Source of the DNA: Chaenocephalus aceratus
Taxonomy: Eukaryota; Chordata; Actinopteri; Perciformes; Channichthyidae
NCBI GenBank assembly: GCA_023974075.1
Contig: CM043798.1
Span: forward strand, 5,465,397 to 5,529,396
DNA length: 64,000 nt
Direction of reading: 5' to 3'
The notes under the pieces were generated by a model, which did not search any database, had not been told where the DNA came from, and was given only the letters and a program-made list of their open reading frames with translations. The translations under genes were made by a program, and so were the position numbers. Below, piece after piece: positions 12,015 through 21,203 of this stretch (positions within the stretch are counted from its first letter, which is position 1; the number at the start of each line of letters is the position of its first letter).

Positions 12015-12203
12015 TCACAAAAATTTTCACAAAAGTTTCCAAAGCGACTTACAATTAGCGATTACAGGGACATTCTCCCTGGAGTAACTAAGGTCTAAGT
12101 GCCTTACTCAAGGGTACACTAGTGGTGGTGTTCCTGGCGGGAATTGAACTCACAACCTTCCAATCTTCAGCCCACCTCACTATCCATTAGACCACCACTA
12201 CCC
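12015..12203 (-). mobile_element. tRNA-derived SINE
   Basis: Read on the minus strand the head is TGGTGGTCTAATGGATAGTG (A-box-like), followed by GGTTGTGAGTTCAATTCC (B-box-like, matching GGTTCRANTCC). These are internal RNA polymerase III promoter elements of tRNA-derived SINEs. The body ends in GTAAGTCGCTTTGG, which resembles the 3' tail of the L2 fragment at 42411 (GTACGTCGCTTTGG). Sharing a tail with a partner LINE is the usual way SINEs are mobilised. It is not a functional tRNA gene because the cloverleaf stems are not maintained. Confidence 0.75.
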
Positions 12204-12456
12204 CATATAATGTATATCAGGCTACAGCCCTTGTATATTTTATTATGTGAAGCACTATATGGTTTCATGAAAAATATCTACTGTTTACTTGTAGATATCT
12301 ACTAAAGCGTTGCATTTCGGTAGACTCGCGCGCGTCTGCTTGACGCCGGAACGACCGGCTGTCCCTCCCCGACAGGCGCACGGACGCGAGGGCCCGCTCA
12401 TCACTGCGCGCACATCTGCCACCGCAGTTTTAATTTATCTTTTTTTTCAAGATTTA

Positions 12457-12718
12457 AATGAAGCTCAGTGCAAGTTCTTTCAGGAAAACTGGGTGTATAC
12501 ATTCACTCCGCAGCTGCATATAATCAGCTCATCACAGGCATTCTCTTTAACCTATTACATTCACCTCATTCTCCAGCAGACAATCAACGTGCTGCAGCCA
12601 AACTATAAAATTGTTCTCCTCTCTCCTGCGGTCAGCTGTGATTTCAGGTGTTCATGCACCTTATCATATGGCATGTGTCAATAAATGTTCAAACAAAAAT
12701 GAATTCTCTCCTGATTGA
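12457..12718 (+). mobile_element. Solo Ngaro-type terminus (A-B2 remnant), 262 bp
   Basis: It starts AATGAAGCTCAGTGCAAGTT and ends CTCTCCTGATTGA, matching the start of repeat A (16504) and the end of repeat B (21203) of the Ngaro element. The middle has GTCAGCTGTGATTTCAGG, similar to the end of A. No target duplication is visible, as expected for tyrosine-recombinase integration. It is shorter and more diverged than the solo at 60015. Confidence 0.7.
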
Positions 12719-12887
12719 AATATCATGTGTTGAAATAAACAACTGCAGTTCAAAATAAAAAGTGAATTGCCTAATATTTTTGTTGTGGAATCAATCGATT
12801 TATTTCTTCAAAGGCAAAAACATGAAAAAGTTAAGAAAAAAAACGATTAAATACAATATATTTGGAGGAACTTCATTTATAAATGGT

Positions 12888-13125
12888 TGTCAACTTAAAA
12901 ACGTGTGTTCACAATGATGGTAATTAAGTACATACAACTTATAATTCCTTTTAAATCATATGGTAAAACAAGTTGGAACAACTTAATTTTTGGAGTAATC
13001 GACTTAAAAACTTGTATCCTGAATGAGGGTAATTAAGTACATACAACTTAAAATTCCTTTTAAATCATGTGGTAAAACTAGTCAGAACAACTTTTGAGTA
13101 ATCAACTTCAAAACGTGTGTTTATG
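12888..13125. repeat. Subterminal tandem repeats of the CACTA-like element
   Basis: Two to three diverged units of about 125 bp share GGTAATTAAGTACATACAACTT, AATTCCTTTTAAATCAT and GGTAAAAC. Subterminal arrays near the transposon end are a common transposase-binding architecture in CACTA elements, but binding here is only inferred. Confidence 0.65.
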
Positions 13126-13311
13126 CTACCAATTATTAGGTAAGTGGTAATTAGAAAACACCTGATTGTAGAGGAAAAGCCTTCTCCCCTAACTCAAACA
13201 ACTTTGCTGCTTTAAGACAATTTCATTAGAAGTTGTCTTAACTCAATAAACATCGATGCAAACTGTTGCGTTGATTTTCTTTGTTGAGCCAAGGCATTTG
13301 TTTTTAGAGTG

Positions 13312-13971
13312 TGGGATCGCAGACATGTTTATAAGGCAAATGGAGTTTGCCTGAACAAGTCAGGAGTGAAATTGTTTATCTCTAACATATTCAACTGCCT
13401 GCGTCATCAATCTGTTCCCTCTGGCAAGGACAAGCAACAAGAGGAATCAAAACAGGAGAAAGACACAATACATCGTGCAGAAAACCCTGAAGTAGTATCA
13501 CTGCACCCGCCTGAGGAATGTTCTGATTATGGAAGACCTATGACACAAATGGAGGAGTCTCCACTGCCCGTCACCCCCCCTGTCAACACCTTTGAGGATA
13601 CTCTTCATTCATCCCCCAGCTCTCTCTACTCTCCACTCACCCTTTCACCCTCGCCCTCGACCCTGGAGTTCGATGACCGCATGAAGGCGAAACGCAGGGT
13701 TGGCAGCATGTCCTTTACCCCCGCCCCTCAACGACGCCCACCAAAATCACTGAAGCAGAGACGTGCGCCATCTCCCCTGGCTTCATCACCATGCCTACCA
13801 CAATCATCCAAACCAAAACAATACAAGGAAGATGGAAGCAGATTTCCAAACCCCCCTTTCTACAGTGTAGCCCTCACCCTGCCCTCCTATGATGAGAGGA
13901 GCAGGGTAGTGGGTCCTCCCTCCCCTTCAAAGCCTGATAGGGATGTGTGTGTACAAAACGCTGCAAACTGA
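13312..13971 (+). pseudogene. L2 ORF1, 3' part (esterase-like domain end and basic tail)
   Basis: The frame resumes the ORF1 interrupted at 8952. WDRRHVYKANGVCLNKSGV contains a D-x-x-H-like C-terminal SGNH block (KANGVCLN in place of the usual D-G-x-H-L). A long Ser/Pro-rich basic tail follows (PAPQRRPPKSLKQRRAPSPL) and the frame stops at 13969-13971. The next frame (endonuclease) overlaps by about 29 bp. Overlap or re-initiation between ORF1 and ORF2 is common in LINEs. Confidence 0.7.
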
Positions 13972-16503
13972 TATTTGCTGGGTCCAGGCTCAAGGGCGTA
14001 TGGCACTCAACTCTTTTCAGGACATGCCGGGGCCCTGCCTGCCTGTAGCTTTGCCGATATCTGTGTTGATAGGTAATAGATTAAGAGCAGTGAATCAGCT
14101 TAGAAACAGAAAGCGCTCAAACGTTTGTGTGAGTTTATCAAATTTAGCAGTGATTCCATGTCAGCCACAGCTTGTTACAAAAAACCTGACTGATAGTGTG
14201 TTTAACGAACTTAAACTAGCTGTATTAAATGTCAGGTCTTTGGCAGGAAAAACATTTTTAATCAATGATTTTATCACTGAGCACAATCTCAATTTTATGT
14301 TTTTAACAGAAACTTGGATTGAACAAAATAACAGTTTTATGAGTCAGGAAAGAATGCATAAGAAAGGGGGTGGAATTGATATTCTGTTCAATGATTCCAT
14401 TCAATGCAGGAAGACATCTTATGGGAACTTTGCTTCTTCTGAATATGTGGCCCTTCAGCTGAAATGCTCCTCTCGAGCTCTGTTCCTAAATATCTATAGA
14501 CCACCCAAATACTGTACAAGATTTTTTGATGACTTTACCGAATTGCTGTCTATAGTGTGTATTGACTTTGACCGTCTAGTCATTGTTGGGGATTTTAACA
14601 TCCATGTTGACAACCCCCAGGACAGAGGGGCTAAAGAACTGTTTTGTGTTCTTGATAGCTATGGACTGACTCAGCATGTGACGGAGCCCACGCACAATAA
14701 GGGGCACAATCTGGACTTAATTATCTCAAAGGGTCTGAATATCTCTAAGGTTGTGGTGACTGATGTTGCACTCTCTGATCATTCCTGTGTTTTCTTTGAG
14801 AGCTCTATTTCTGTTCACAAAAATGTTCAAAAAGAGATAACCACAAAGCGATATTTAACTGAAAATACTAGTGAAATGTTTACTCAGAATTTTTATTCCA
14901 CACTTGCCCCTGCTAACATCTCTGTAAATGAGCTAGTAGATAATTTTAATTAAAAAATTAAAAATGTTATAGATGCCATTGCTCCAATTAAGGTAAAGGA
15001 AGTGTCTGGCAAGAAAATATCTCCATGGAGAAAGGCCATGACCGTGAGAACAGAAAAAAGAGAGTGTCGAAAAGCTGAATGCAGGTGGCGAAAAACAAAT
15101 CTCCAGGTTCACTTTGAAATCTATAAAGAGAGACTTGGCCTTTATAATTTGGAATTGAAAAACACACGACAGTCTTTCTTCTCTGACATCATTACCAAAA
15201 ACAACGCACGTGCCTTGTTTGCTACCGTTGACAGACTAACTAACCCCCCAGTGTCAGTAGCCTCTGAATTTCTATCCACCATGGTGTGCAATGATTTTGC
15301 CTCCTTCTTCACTGACAACATTCAGAAAATCAGACAAGCAGTCAGTGCCTCTGTATCAGGTACAGCAAATGTGTTGTCCCTATGTCCACCTAATATCAAT
15401 TCAGACATCATGACACAATTCCATCAGATTAATGATAAAAACCTGGAGGACATTATTCAACTTCTGAAATCCTCCTCCTGCTGCCTTGATATTATTCCAA
15501 CAGGATTTGTCAAATATGTTTTGCCTTGCATGGCCTCAGATCTACTTCATATAGTAAACAAATCTCTTCACTCAGGTATTTTTCCACAGGCCCTGAAAAC
15601 TGCAGTCATTAAACCGCTCTTAAAAAAGAATAATCTAGATGCTTCAGTAATGAACAATTACAGGCCCATATCAAACCTCCTATTTCTAGGTAAAATCATT
15701 GAAAAAGTTATTTTTCAACAGTTGAGTAACTTCTTGCATTTAAATAACTGTTTGGATGTGTTCCAGTGAGGCTTTCGTCCAAACCACAGCACTGATACTG
15801 CTCTTGTAAGGTCTTCAATGACATCCACTTAAACACAGACAGTGGCAGAACGTCAGTGTTAGTATTATTAGATCTCAGTGCTGCGTTTGACACTGTTGAC
15901 CACAACATATTACTAGACCGACTGGAAAACTGGGTGGGACTTTCGGAAACAGTTCTAAATTGGTTTGAATCCTACTTAAACGACAGAAACAACTTTGTTT
16001 CTATAGGTAAATACACATCTGAGTTGACAAATATGACATGTGGGGTACCTCAAGGCTCCATCCTGGGGCCTATTCTCTTTAACATCTACATGCTACCACT
16101 GGCTCAGATAATGAAAAAACAACAAAATAAGTTACCATAGCTATGCAGATGACACACACATTTACATAACAATTTCACCAGGAGACTATGCTCCAATTCA
16201 AACACAGAGTAAGTGCATTGAACAAATCAATGACTGGATGTGTCAGAACTTTCTCCAATTAAACAAAGATAAAACTGAGGTAATGGATTTTGGAGCCAAG
16301 GCAGAACGTTTAAAAGTTAGCGCTGAGCTTCAGTCTGCAATGTTCAAAACAACAGATAAAGCCAGAAATCGAGGTGTAGTCATGAAAAAAAATTACTAAA
16401 TCAGCCTACTATCACCTAAAGAACATATCTAGGATTAAAAGACTATTGTCACAGCAGGATTTGGAAAAACTTGTCCATGCTTTTATCTTCAGTAGACTCG
16501 ACT
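13943..16503 (+). pseudogene. L2 ORF2, endonuclease and reverse transcriptase (5' portion)
   Basis: The first section encodes an AP-endonuclease: LAVLNVRSLAGK, FLTETWI, IYRPPK, VGDFNIHVD and SDHSCVFF mark the catalytic Asn, Glu, Asp and His blocks. A stop at 14951-14953 is followed in the same frame by the RT region (NYRPISNLLFLGKIIEK). There is another in-frame stop at 15767-15769 and a frameshift near 15810. Then come [37 protein letters not shown], a frameshift near 16126 and the catalytic YADD box at about 16140. Compared with the copy at 37427, about 50 bp are missing near 16385. The frame is then cut at 16503 by the Ngaro element. Confidence 0.85.
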
Positions 16504-16716
16504 AATGAAGCTGAGCGCAAGTTCAGACAGGAAGACCTAACACTCCGTATTGCTCGTCATGGCAATACTCGCTCCCTCCACTGGATGACAGGGAGCGCCA
16601 CTCCTCAGCTAACCTATCACTTCCCTCCATTCACAAGCCTAATTATCGCACCTGTTAAACCCTCTATATATGCTCTCCCCTTTCCTATCAGCTGTCTTCC
16701 AGGCGTCAACGCGCAA
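16504..16716 (+). repeat. Ngaro repeat A1
   Basis: Left copy of the 213-bp A repeat, starting AATGAAGCTGAGCGCAAG and ending GCGTCAACGCGCAA. It appears identical to 20712-20924. It contains CTCTATATATGCTC, a TATA-like motif that may be the promoter, which is inference. Confidence 0.9.
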
Positions 16717-17180
16717 GCAGCAGCAGGGCTTCGTCCCAGCTCCAGGCATTATTCATCAGCTCCGCAGTCTGGCGGATTAAGCTACAGACGGCGTTCCCCA
16801 GTTCGGCTAGCGGGTCCAGCCGGCCGCCCCGCAAACCCGGACGCGGGAGGAAAAAACAAGGAAATCGGGCTCCACGGAAGTTCCTCCGGGCTTAATGGAA
16901 ATGGGCTTCTTCACGCAAACAATTGACGCACGCCTTCAGTCTCTCGAGAGGGCATCACTGGCTCAAATGCGGCGCTTCCGGCTTCACGCGGAACGGTCCT
17001 CACCGCAGGCGAAGCTTTACCCATTCTGGCTTCAACCACAACCCCTCCTGCAGGCAGGCAGGCAGGGGTTAAGCTACATCCCATTGAAGTTACTTCCTCC
17101 TGCGCCTCACCTCTAAAACAGGCGTCAGGGTAGCGCTGGCAAAAGGCAGTTGCAACAAATTCACGTGATGTTTCGTTATA
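16717..17180 (+). pseudogene. Ngaro 5' coding remnant (gag-like)
   Basis: After A1 an open frame runs to 16926. A second frame from 16895 encodes MEMGFFTQTIDARLQSLERA and ends at 17116. Its position just inside the A repeat is where Ngaro elements carry ORF1 (gag-like). I see no zinc knuckle or other domain, so the assignment rests on position only. The following sequence to 17567 has no recognisable reverse transcriptase. Confidence 0.4.
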
Positions 17181-18271
17181 TTGTTATGACATTAGGGTCA
17201 TGCAGAGCGAGATCGCTACCCCTTTAAGAGAGGGGCGTGGCGCGTGCATGTGTGCGTGGGTATGGTAGAGCGAGCGAGCGGGATACATGTTTTCTAGAAG
17301 TAAACAAGGCAGCAGAAAAAGGATAGGTCTGTGATCTTGCGAATCTATCTCGCGAAACAGAAGAGCTAAATAAATGCAACGACCTCCCAAGAAGAGCTCG
17401 CCTCTCTCCAGTCTTTCCGATAAAATGGGTTATTGAACCCGAAGCGTGTTGCTCTGCTGGGAGACGACAGAGAGTCAATTCCCCCCCCGTTTCCACGACT
17501 ACGGTCTGGGAGCCGACAGGAAATTCAACACTATACATTTCTACTTTAGTTAAGGTGAGTTCCAGGCAGTGTTGGGTGTAACGTGTTACAGTATGGAGTT
17601 GCAGTAACGTATTACTTGCGTACGAAGAACGTAATGCATTACTAATGCAGTTCGGGTAATTACTACCCATTACAATGCTCAGTAACTAACGCAGTTTCAA
17701 GCTTCAACACAATATTACCTGAAATGAATGGTGTTTCGTAGGGCTTCTTCTCCTTAATGACAAGTCGCTGCACATTATCCTGGTTATGACACGACCAGAT
17801 ACTAAATTAATTAGGAATTCACTCCCAATATTAATTTAATGATTATTAACTAAATGATCGTATTTTTCTCTTTTTTCTTCCCCAAAAAAAAAAAAAAAAA
17901 AAAAAAAATAATAATAATAATAATGTTCCGTTTCTCGGTGCACCAACGGCTGAATCTGCTACAACAACATCTCCTCGGCAGTAGGGGTGCAACAACTAAT
18001 CGTCTTAATCGATCAAATTGATTACCAAATTAGTTGCCAACTTATTCAGTCGTCGATTCATTGGTGATGTCATCACGTGTGTTTTACGCGCCGTTAAGCT
18101 CCAACGTATTGGTCTTTTATCGGTACCGGAGACATCTATAATAGGCTATGTCATGTATATTGCTAAAAAACGAAAATCGCAACGATTCCCCGTTCTGCCC
18201 TTATAAATCCATGATCAATTCTGCATCTTAGACCTTTCATTAATCCTCTCTCACCACTATTTCTTATTTCA
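17181..18271. other. Degenerate interior with hAT-like termini and poly-A/AAT tract
   Basis: CAGTGTTGGGTGTAACG at about 17571 and CAGTAGGGGTGCAACAAC at about 17980 resemble 5' ends of two hAT-like families. Matching 3' ends are not seen. A run of about 24 A followed by AAT triplets spans 17884-17922. A promoter-like GC-rich stretch with an AATAAA signal sits at 17200-17380. I cannot assign it; it may be a solo LTR or another fragment. These insertions probably replaced the Ngaro reverse transcriptase region. Confidence 0.4.
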
Positions 18272-18520
18272 GGGGATATTCCCTTAACTCAACGCCAGTT
18301 CAATCATTACTTAAAGCAAGTTCTCATTAGATCCGGCTTATCACCCCAATTATTCTCGGGGCATTCGTTCAGGATAGGCGCAGCTACCTCCGCTGCGTAT
18401 CAAGGCGTCTCGTCCTCATCCCTGCAACAACTCGGACGATGGTCCTCCTCTGCCTTCACATCCTACATCCGCCCGGACATCAGTGCCGTGCTGGCTATCC
18501 AAAGGTCCCTCAAACACTAA
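18272..18520 (+). pseudogene. Ngaro tyrosine recombinase, C-terminal fragment
   Basis: A stop-free frame of 82 codons ends with TAA at 18518-18520. It reads SPQLFSGHSFRIGAATSAAY and then LQQLGRWSSSAFTSYIRPD. HSFR fits the H-x-x-R motif of the tyrosine recombinase catalytic box II, and the Tyr in SYIR is the expected nucleophile position. Tyrosine recombinases perform strand exchange through a 3'-phosphotyrosine, here integration of the circular cDNA. The upstream box I arginine is absent, so only the C-terminal part survives. The frame is preceded by a splice-acceptor-like TATTTCTTATTTCAG, so it may be a 3' exon. It has no ATG near its start. Seen: motifs. Inferred: Ngaro membership from the surrounding split repeats. 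Confidence 0.8.
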
Positions 18521-18660
18521 AAGATGGTAAATATACCTATAACTGGCGTGGTAACACGTCAGCATGTATACGTGTCTACGGTTCCGGATCTGTCAGGCTA
18601 TGACTCCGGATCTGCGTATGCTAATCCCGCAAGTGCAGGTCGCGAACGTGGGTCTGAGTC

Positions 18661-19175
18661 AAGTTGCCGACACAGGTCCGCGCTTAGGTTTAACCCTGCG
18701 GGCGCAGGTTGCGGACACAGGTCCGCGCTTAGGTTTAACCCTGCGGGCGCAGGTTGCGGACACAGGTCCGCGCTTAGGTTTAACCCTGCGGGCGCAGGTT
18801 GCGGACAATGGTCCGCGCTTAGGTTTAACCCTGCGGGCGCAGGTTGCGGACACAGGTCCGCGCTTAGGTTTAACCCTGCGGGCGCAGGTTGCGGACAATG
18901 GTCCGCGCTTAGGTTTAACCCTGCGGGCGCAGGTTGCGGACACAGGTCCGCGCTTAGGTTTAACCCTGCGGGCGCAGGTTGCGGACAATGGTCCGCGCTT
19001 AGGTTTAACCCTGCGGGCGCAGGTTGCGGACACAGGTCCGCGCTTAGGTTTAACCCTGCGGGCGCAGGTTGCGGACAATGGTCCGCGCTTAGGTTTAACC
19101 CTGCGGGCGCAGGTTGCGGACAATGGTCCGCGCTTAGGTTTAACCCTGCGGGCGCAGGTTGCGGCCAGTGGGTCT
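18661..19175 (+). repeat. 45-bp minisatellite, about 11 units, partly alternating
   Basis: The unit contains GCGGACACAGGTCCGC (variant a) or GCGGACAATGGTCCGC (variant b) plus GCTTAGGTTTAACCCTGC. By eye the order is a-a-a-b-a-b-a-b-a-b-b, giving a 90-bp higher-order period in the middle. GCGGAC and GTCCGC within each unit can pair as a small hairpin. The length is a multiple of three and stop-free, so long repetitive frames arise on both strands; they are not genes. A homologous 45-bp array is at 20258-20365 in the second module. Confidence 0.9.
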
Positions 19176-19297
19176 GCGTCATGGTAAACCTGCGTGCAGG
19201 TTTCGGGCAGTGGTCCCGCACATGACTAACCCCGCAGCCCGGAAGCGATTCCGGCGCTCATCATGTCCCCATGTTAATCTCTCTTTTTCATCCATAG

Positions 19298-19690
19298 ATC
19301 TCCGCAGCCAGCCGCAAGGTAAGGATTGCTCACAGCTCTGTACTTCATACTTCACTTCTTTTGGGGGTTCATCAGAGCGGTTCTTTCCCTCCTGAATGAT
19401 CATCCTGCAAACCCGGGGCCTAATCGCCAAAACATCATTACAGTTACTTATCGTAATACGTCATCACTATTCCCGCATATCATGTGTCCCGGTAATAAAC
19501 ATGTACTCATACATCACGTCTCTTCTGATTGAAATGTAGCTCAGAGCAAGTTCAATCAGGAAGACAACATCATCGGGCGTCACACGTTATCTCAATAAGT
19601 GATCAGGGGCATTACGCCCCGGCTAGCCAATCATCGCACCTGCTAACCCCTTTAAATCTGCTCTCCCCTTCCTCCCACCATCCTCACTCA
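19298..19690 (+). repeat. Older Ngaro B-A junction (diverged)
   Basis: B-like sequence (19363-19532; GGGGGTTCATCAGAGCGGTT to TCTTCTGATTGA) is joined to an A-like sequence (19533 to about 19690; AATGTAGCTCAGAGCAAG). It follows the first recombinase module as B1-A2 should. It is diverged from the outer repeats, so it represents a second, older or duplicated Ngaro 3' end inside the first. A 21-bp segment 19298-19318 is bracketed by splice-like signals (see findings). Confidence 0.7.
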
Positions 19691-20044
19691 GATGATGGAA
19701 GACAATCTTAATCACTCAATCAGTTTATCAGCATCTATGACTCATCCTGGCGCACTTAACTGTTATTAAGCTATACTATATCGTGGGTCATGTCTCAGCA
19801 TTTAGCTAAGTGTACGTCTTTCCTGCGTGCATTCTGCACTTCATTCATATTCTCGGGTTTGCTCACTTGGCTCGCATCAATCCAGGCTATGATATTCATG
19901 CATTACTGTACTCCAGCTAACAGCTCGTGCTTACTTATTTACATCTCCCTCTTCGCCCGGACATCGGCTCGTGCTGCAATCTAAGAGCTCTTCAGTTTAC
20001 CGATGGTAAATAATGCATAACTGGTTGCGGCGTCTTAATAGCAT

Positions 20045-20198
20045 ATCAGGGCTTCGTTCAGATAGGCTCAGCACCTCTGCTGCAATCAGGCATTTCTCCC
20101 TCATCCCTGCAACTCGGGCGGTGGTCTCCTCCCCCTTCAAATCCCACATTCGCCGGACATCAGCGCGTGCTGGCTATCCAAGGTCTCGCAAACACTAA
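20045..20198 (+). pseudogene. Second Ngaro tyrosine-recombinase remnant
   Basis: The sequence GGGCTTCGTTCAGATAGGCTC and TCATCCCTGCAACTCGGG aligns with the coding sequence at 18360-18440, and AAACACTAA matches its stop. Several small deletions break the frame. Its position directly before a 45-bp minisatellite and B1 repeats the layout of the first module. It is therefore the genuine 3' coding end of the outer element in decayed form. Confidence 0.65.
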
Positions 20199-20257
20199 AA
20201 GAATGGTAATTATGCCTATACTGGTGGTGGTGGTTTCATAGCACGTCAGCATACGTG

Positions 20258-20365
20258 TCACTGTGTTCATGTTTAACCCTGCACGTCAGGTTGTGACCTC
20301 CGGGTCCGTGTTCATGTTTAACCCTGCACGTCAGGTTGTGACCTCCGGGTCTGTGTTCATGTTTA
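20258..20365 (+). repeat. 45-bp minisatellite, about 2.4 units
   Basis: Units of TGTGTTCATGTTTAACCCTG + CACGTCAGGTTGTGACCTCC + GGGTC. The TTTAACCCTGC and CAGGTTG cores and the 45-bp period are shared with the array at 18661-19175, showing common origin. Confidence 0.85.
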
Positions 20366-20538
20366 ATATTATTGCCCGTACGGCCGGGATGCCCCGTACG
20401 GCCAGGAAGGACGCCTGGGAGGCATCAGTACGTCTAAATTCCCACATGTATTAACCTCTCATTTTCATCCATAGATTTCCACTGCATCCCACAAGGTAAG
20501 ATGTCTTCACGTTCAGTACTTCATACTTCACTTCTTTT

Positions 20539-21203
20539 GGGGGTTCATCGGAAACGGTTCTTTCCCTTCCCGAATGATGTCCTACAAAACCTGGGCCTAG
20601 TCGCCAAAACACATTTCATTCACTTGTTATAAACTGTCATCATTATGTTTCATTTATATAATGTGACCGATAATAAACATGTATTTCATACATCACGTCT
20701 CTCCTGATTGAAATGAAGCTGAGCGCAAGTTCAGACAGGAAGACCTAACACTCCGTATTGCTCGTCATGGCAATACTCGCTCCCTCCACTGGATGACAGG
20801 GAGCGCCACTCCTCAGCTAACCTATCACTTCCCTCCATTCACAAGCCTAATTATCGCACCTGTTAAACCCTCTATATATGCTCTCCCCTTTCCTATCAGC
20901 TGTCTTCCAGGCGTCAACGCGCAACCCTCCTCCACCCCTTCGCCTCCTGCTTCCAACTCAGGGCCAAGCTCAACCTTCTCCCTTCCAACCGGACCTAACC
21001 ACTTATCACCACCACCAGGTCTAGACCCAGGGGGGTTCATCGGAAACGGTTCTTTCCCTTCCCGAATGATGTCCTACAAAACCTGGGCCTAGTCGCCAAA
21101 ACACATTTCATTCACTTGTTATAAACTGTCATCATTATGTTTCATTTATATAATGTGACCGATAATAAACATGTATTTCATACATCACGTCTCTCCTGAT
21201 TGA
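20539..21203 (+). repeat. Ngaro 3' terminus B1-A2-spacer-B2
   Basis: B1 20539-20711 and B2 21031-21203 match over 173 bp (GGGGGTTCATCGGAAACGG to CTCTCCTGATTGA). A2 is 20712-20924. The 106-bp spacer 20925-21030 is C-rich. In B1 and B2 the AATAAACATG motif may serve as the polyadenylation signal, which is inference. Confidence 0.88.

Larger units (their letters stand above)
8953..13311. mobile_element. Non-autonomous DNA transposon with CACTA-like ends
   Basis: Terminal inverted repeats CACTCTAAAAAC (left) and GTTTTTAGAGTG (right) bracket 4359 bp that cleanly splits the L2 ORF1. The CACT start and tandem subterminal repeats fit the CACTA/EnSpm group. I could not identify a clean 2-3-bp target duplication and no transposase is encoded, so the superfamily is an inference. 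A short coding-like remnant near 9650-9740 (IEVRRENYSIRCLVVYLGEK) may be a leftover of an internal gene. The element carries three further insertions: the repeat at 10684, a SINE and a solo Ngaro terminus. Confidence 0.65.
16504..21203 (+). mobile_element. Ngaro-type tyrosine-recombinase retrotransposon (split direct repeats)
   Basis: The structure is A1 (16504-16716), interior, B1 (20539-20711), A2 (20712-20924), spacer, B2 (21031-21203). A1 and A2 are 213 bp each and appear identical by eye; B1 and B2 are 173 bp each and likewise. This arrangement is diagnostic of Ngaro-type DIRS-order retrotransposons, which integrate as circles through a tyrosine recombinase. The B1-A2 junction (GATTGA|AATGAAGC) equals the joined outer ends. 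Removing the element restores the L2 sequence GACT|ACTGC with no target duplication. The interior retains a 5' gag-like remnant and two recombinase 3' modules, but no reverse transcriptase, so it is heavily deleted. Confidence 0.85.

Noticed and set aside
12015..12203. tRNA gene
   Set aside because: A- and B-box-like motifs are present but acceptor and anticodon stems do not pair, and the unit continues into a LINE-type tail, so it is a SINE.
17181..17567. Solo LTR or endogenous retrovirus fragment
   Set aside because: A GC-rich promoter-like stretch and AATAAA are present, but I could not find matching TG...CA ends, a target duplication or any coding remnant.
18524..19225. Open frames of 150-233 codons on both strands
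   Set aside because: They are produced by the stop-free 45-bp minisatellite; the proteins are pure 15-residue repeats with no conserved start or domain.
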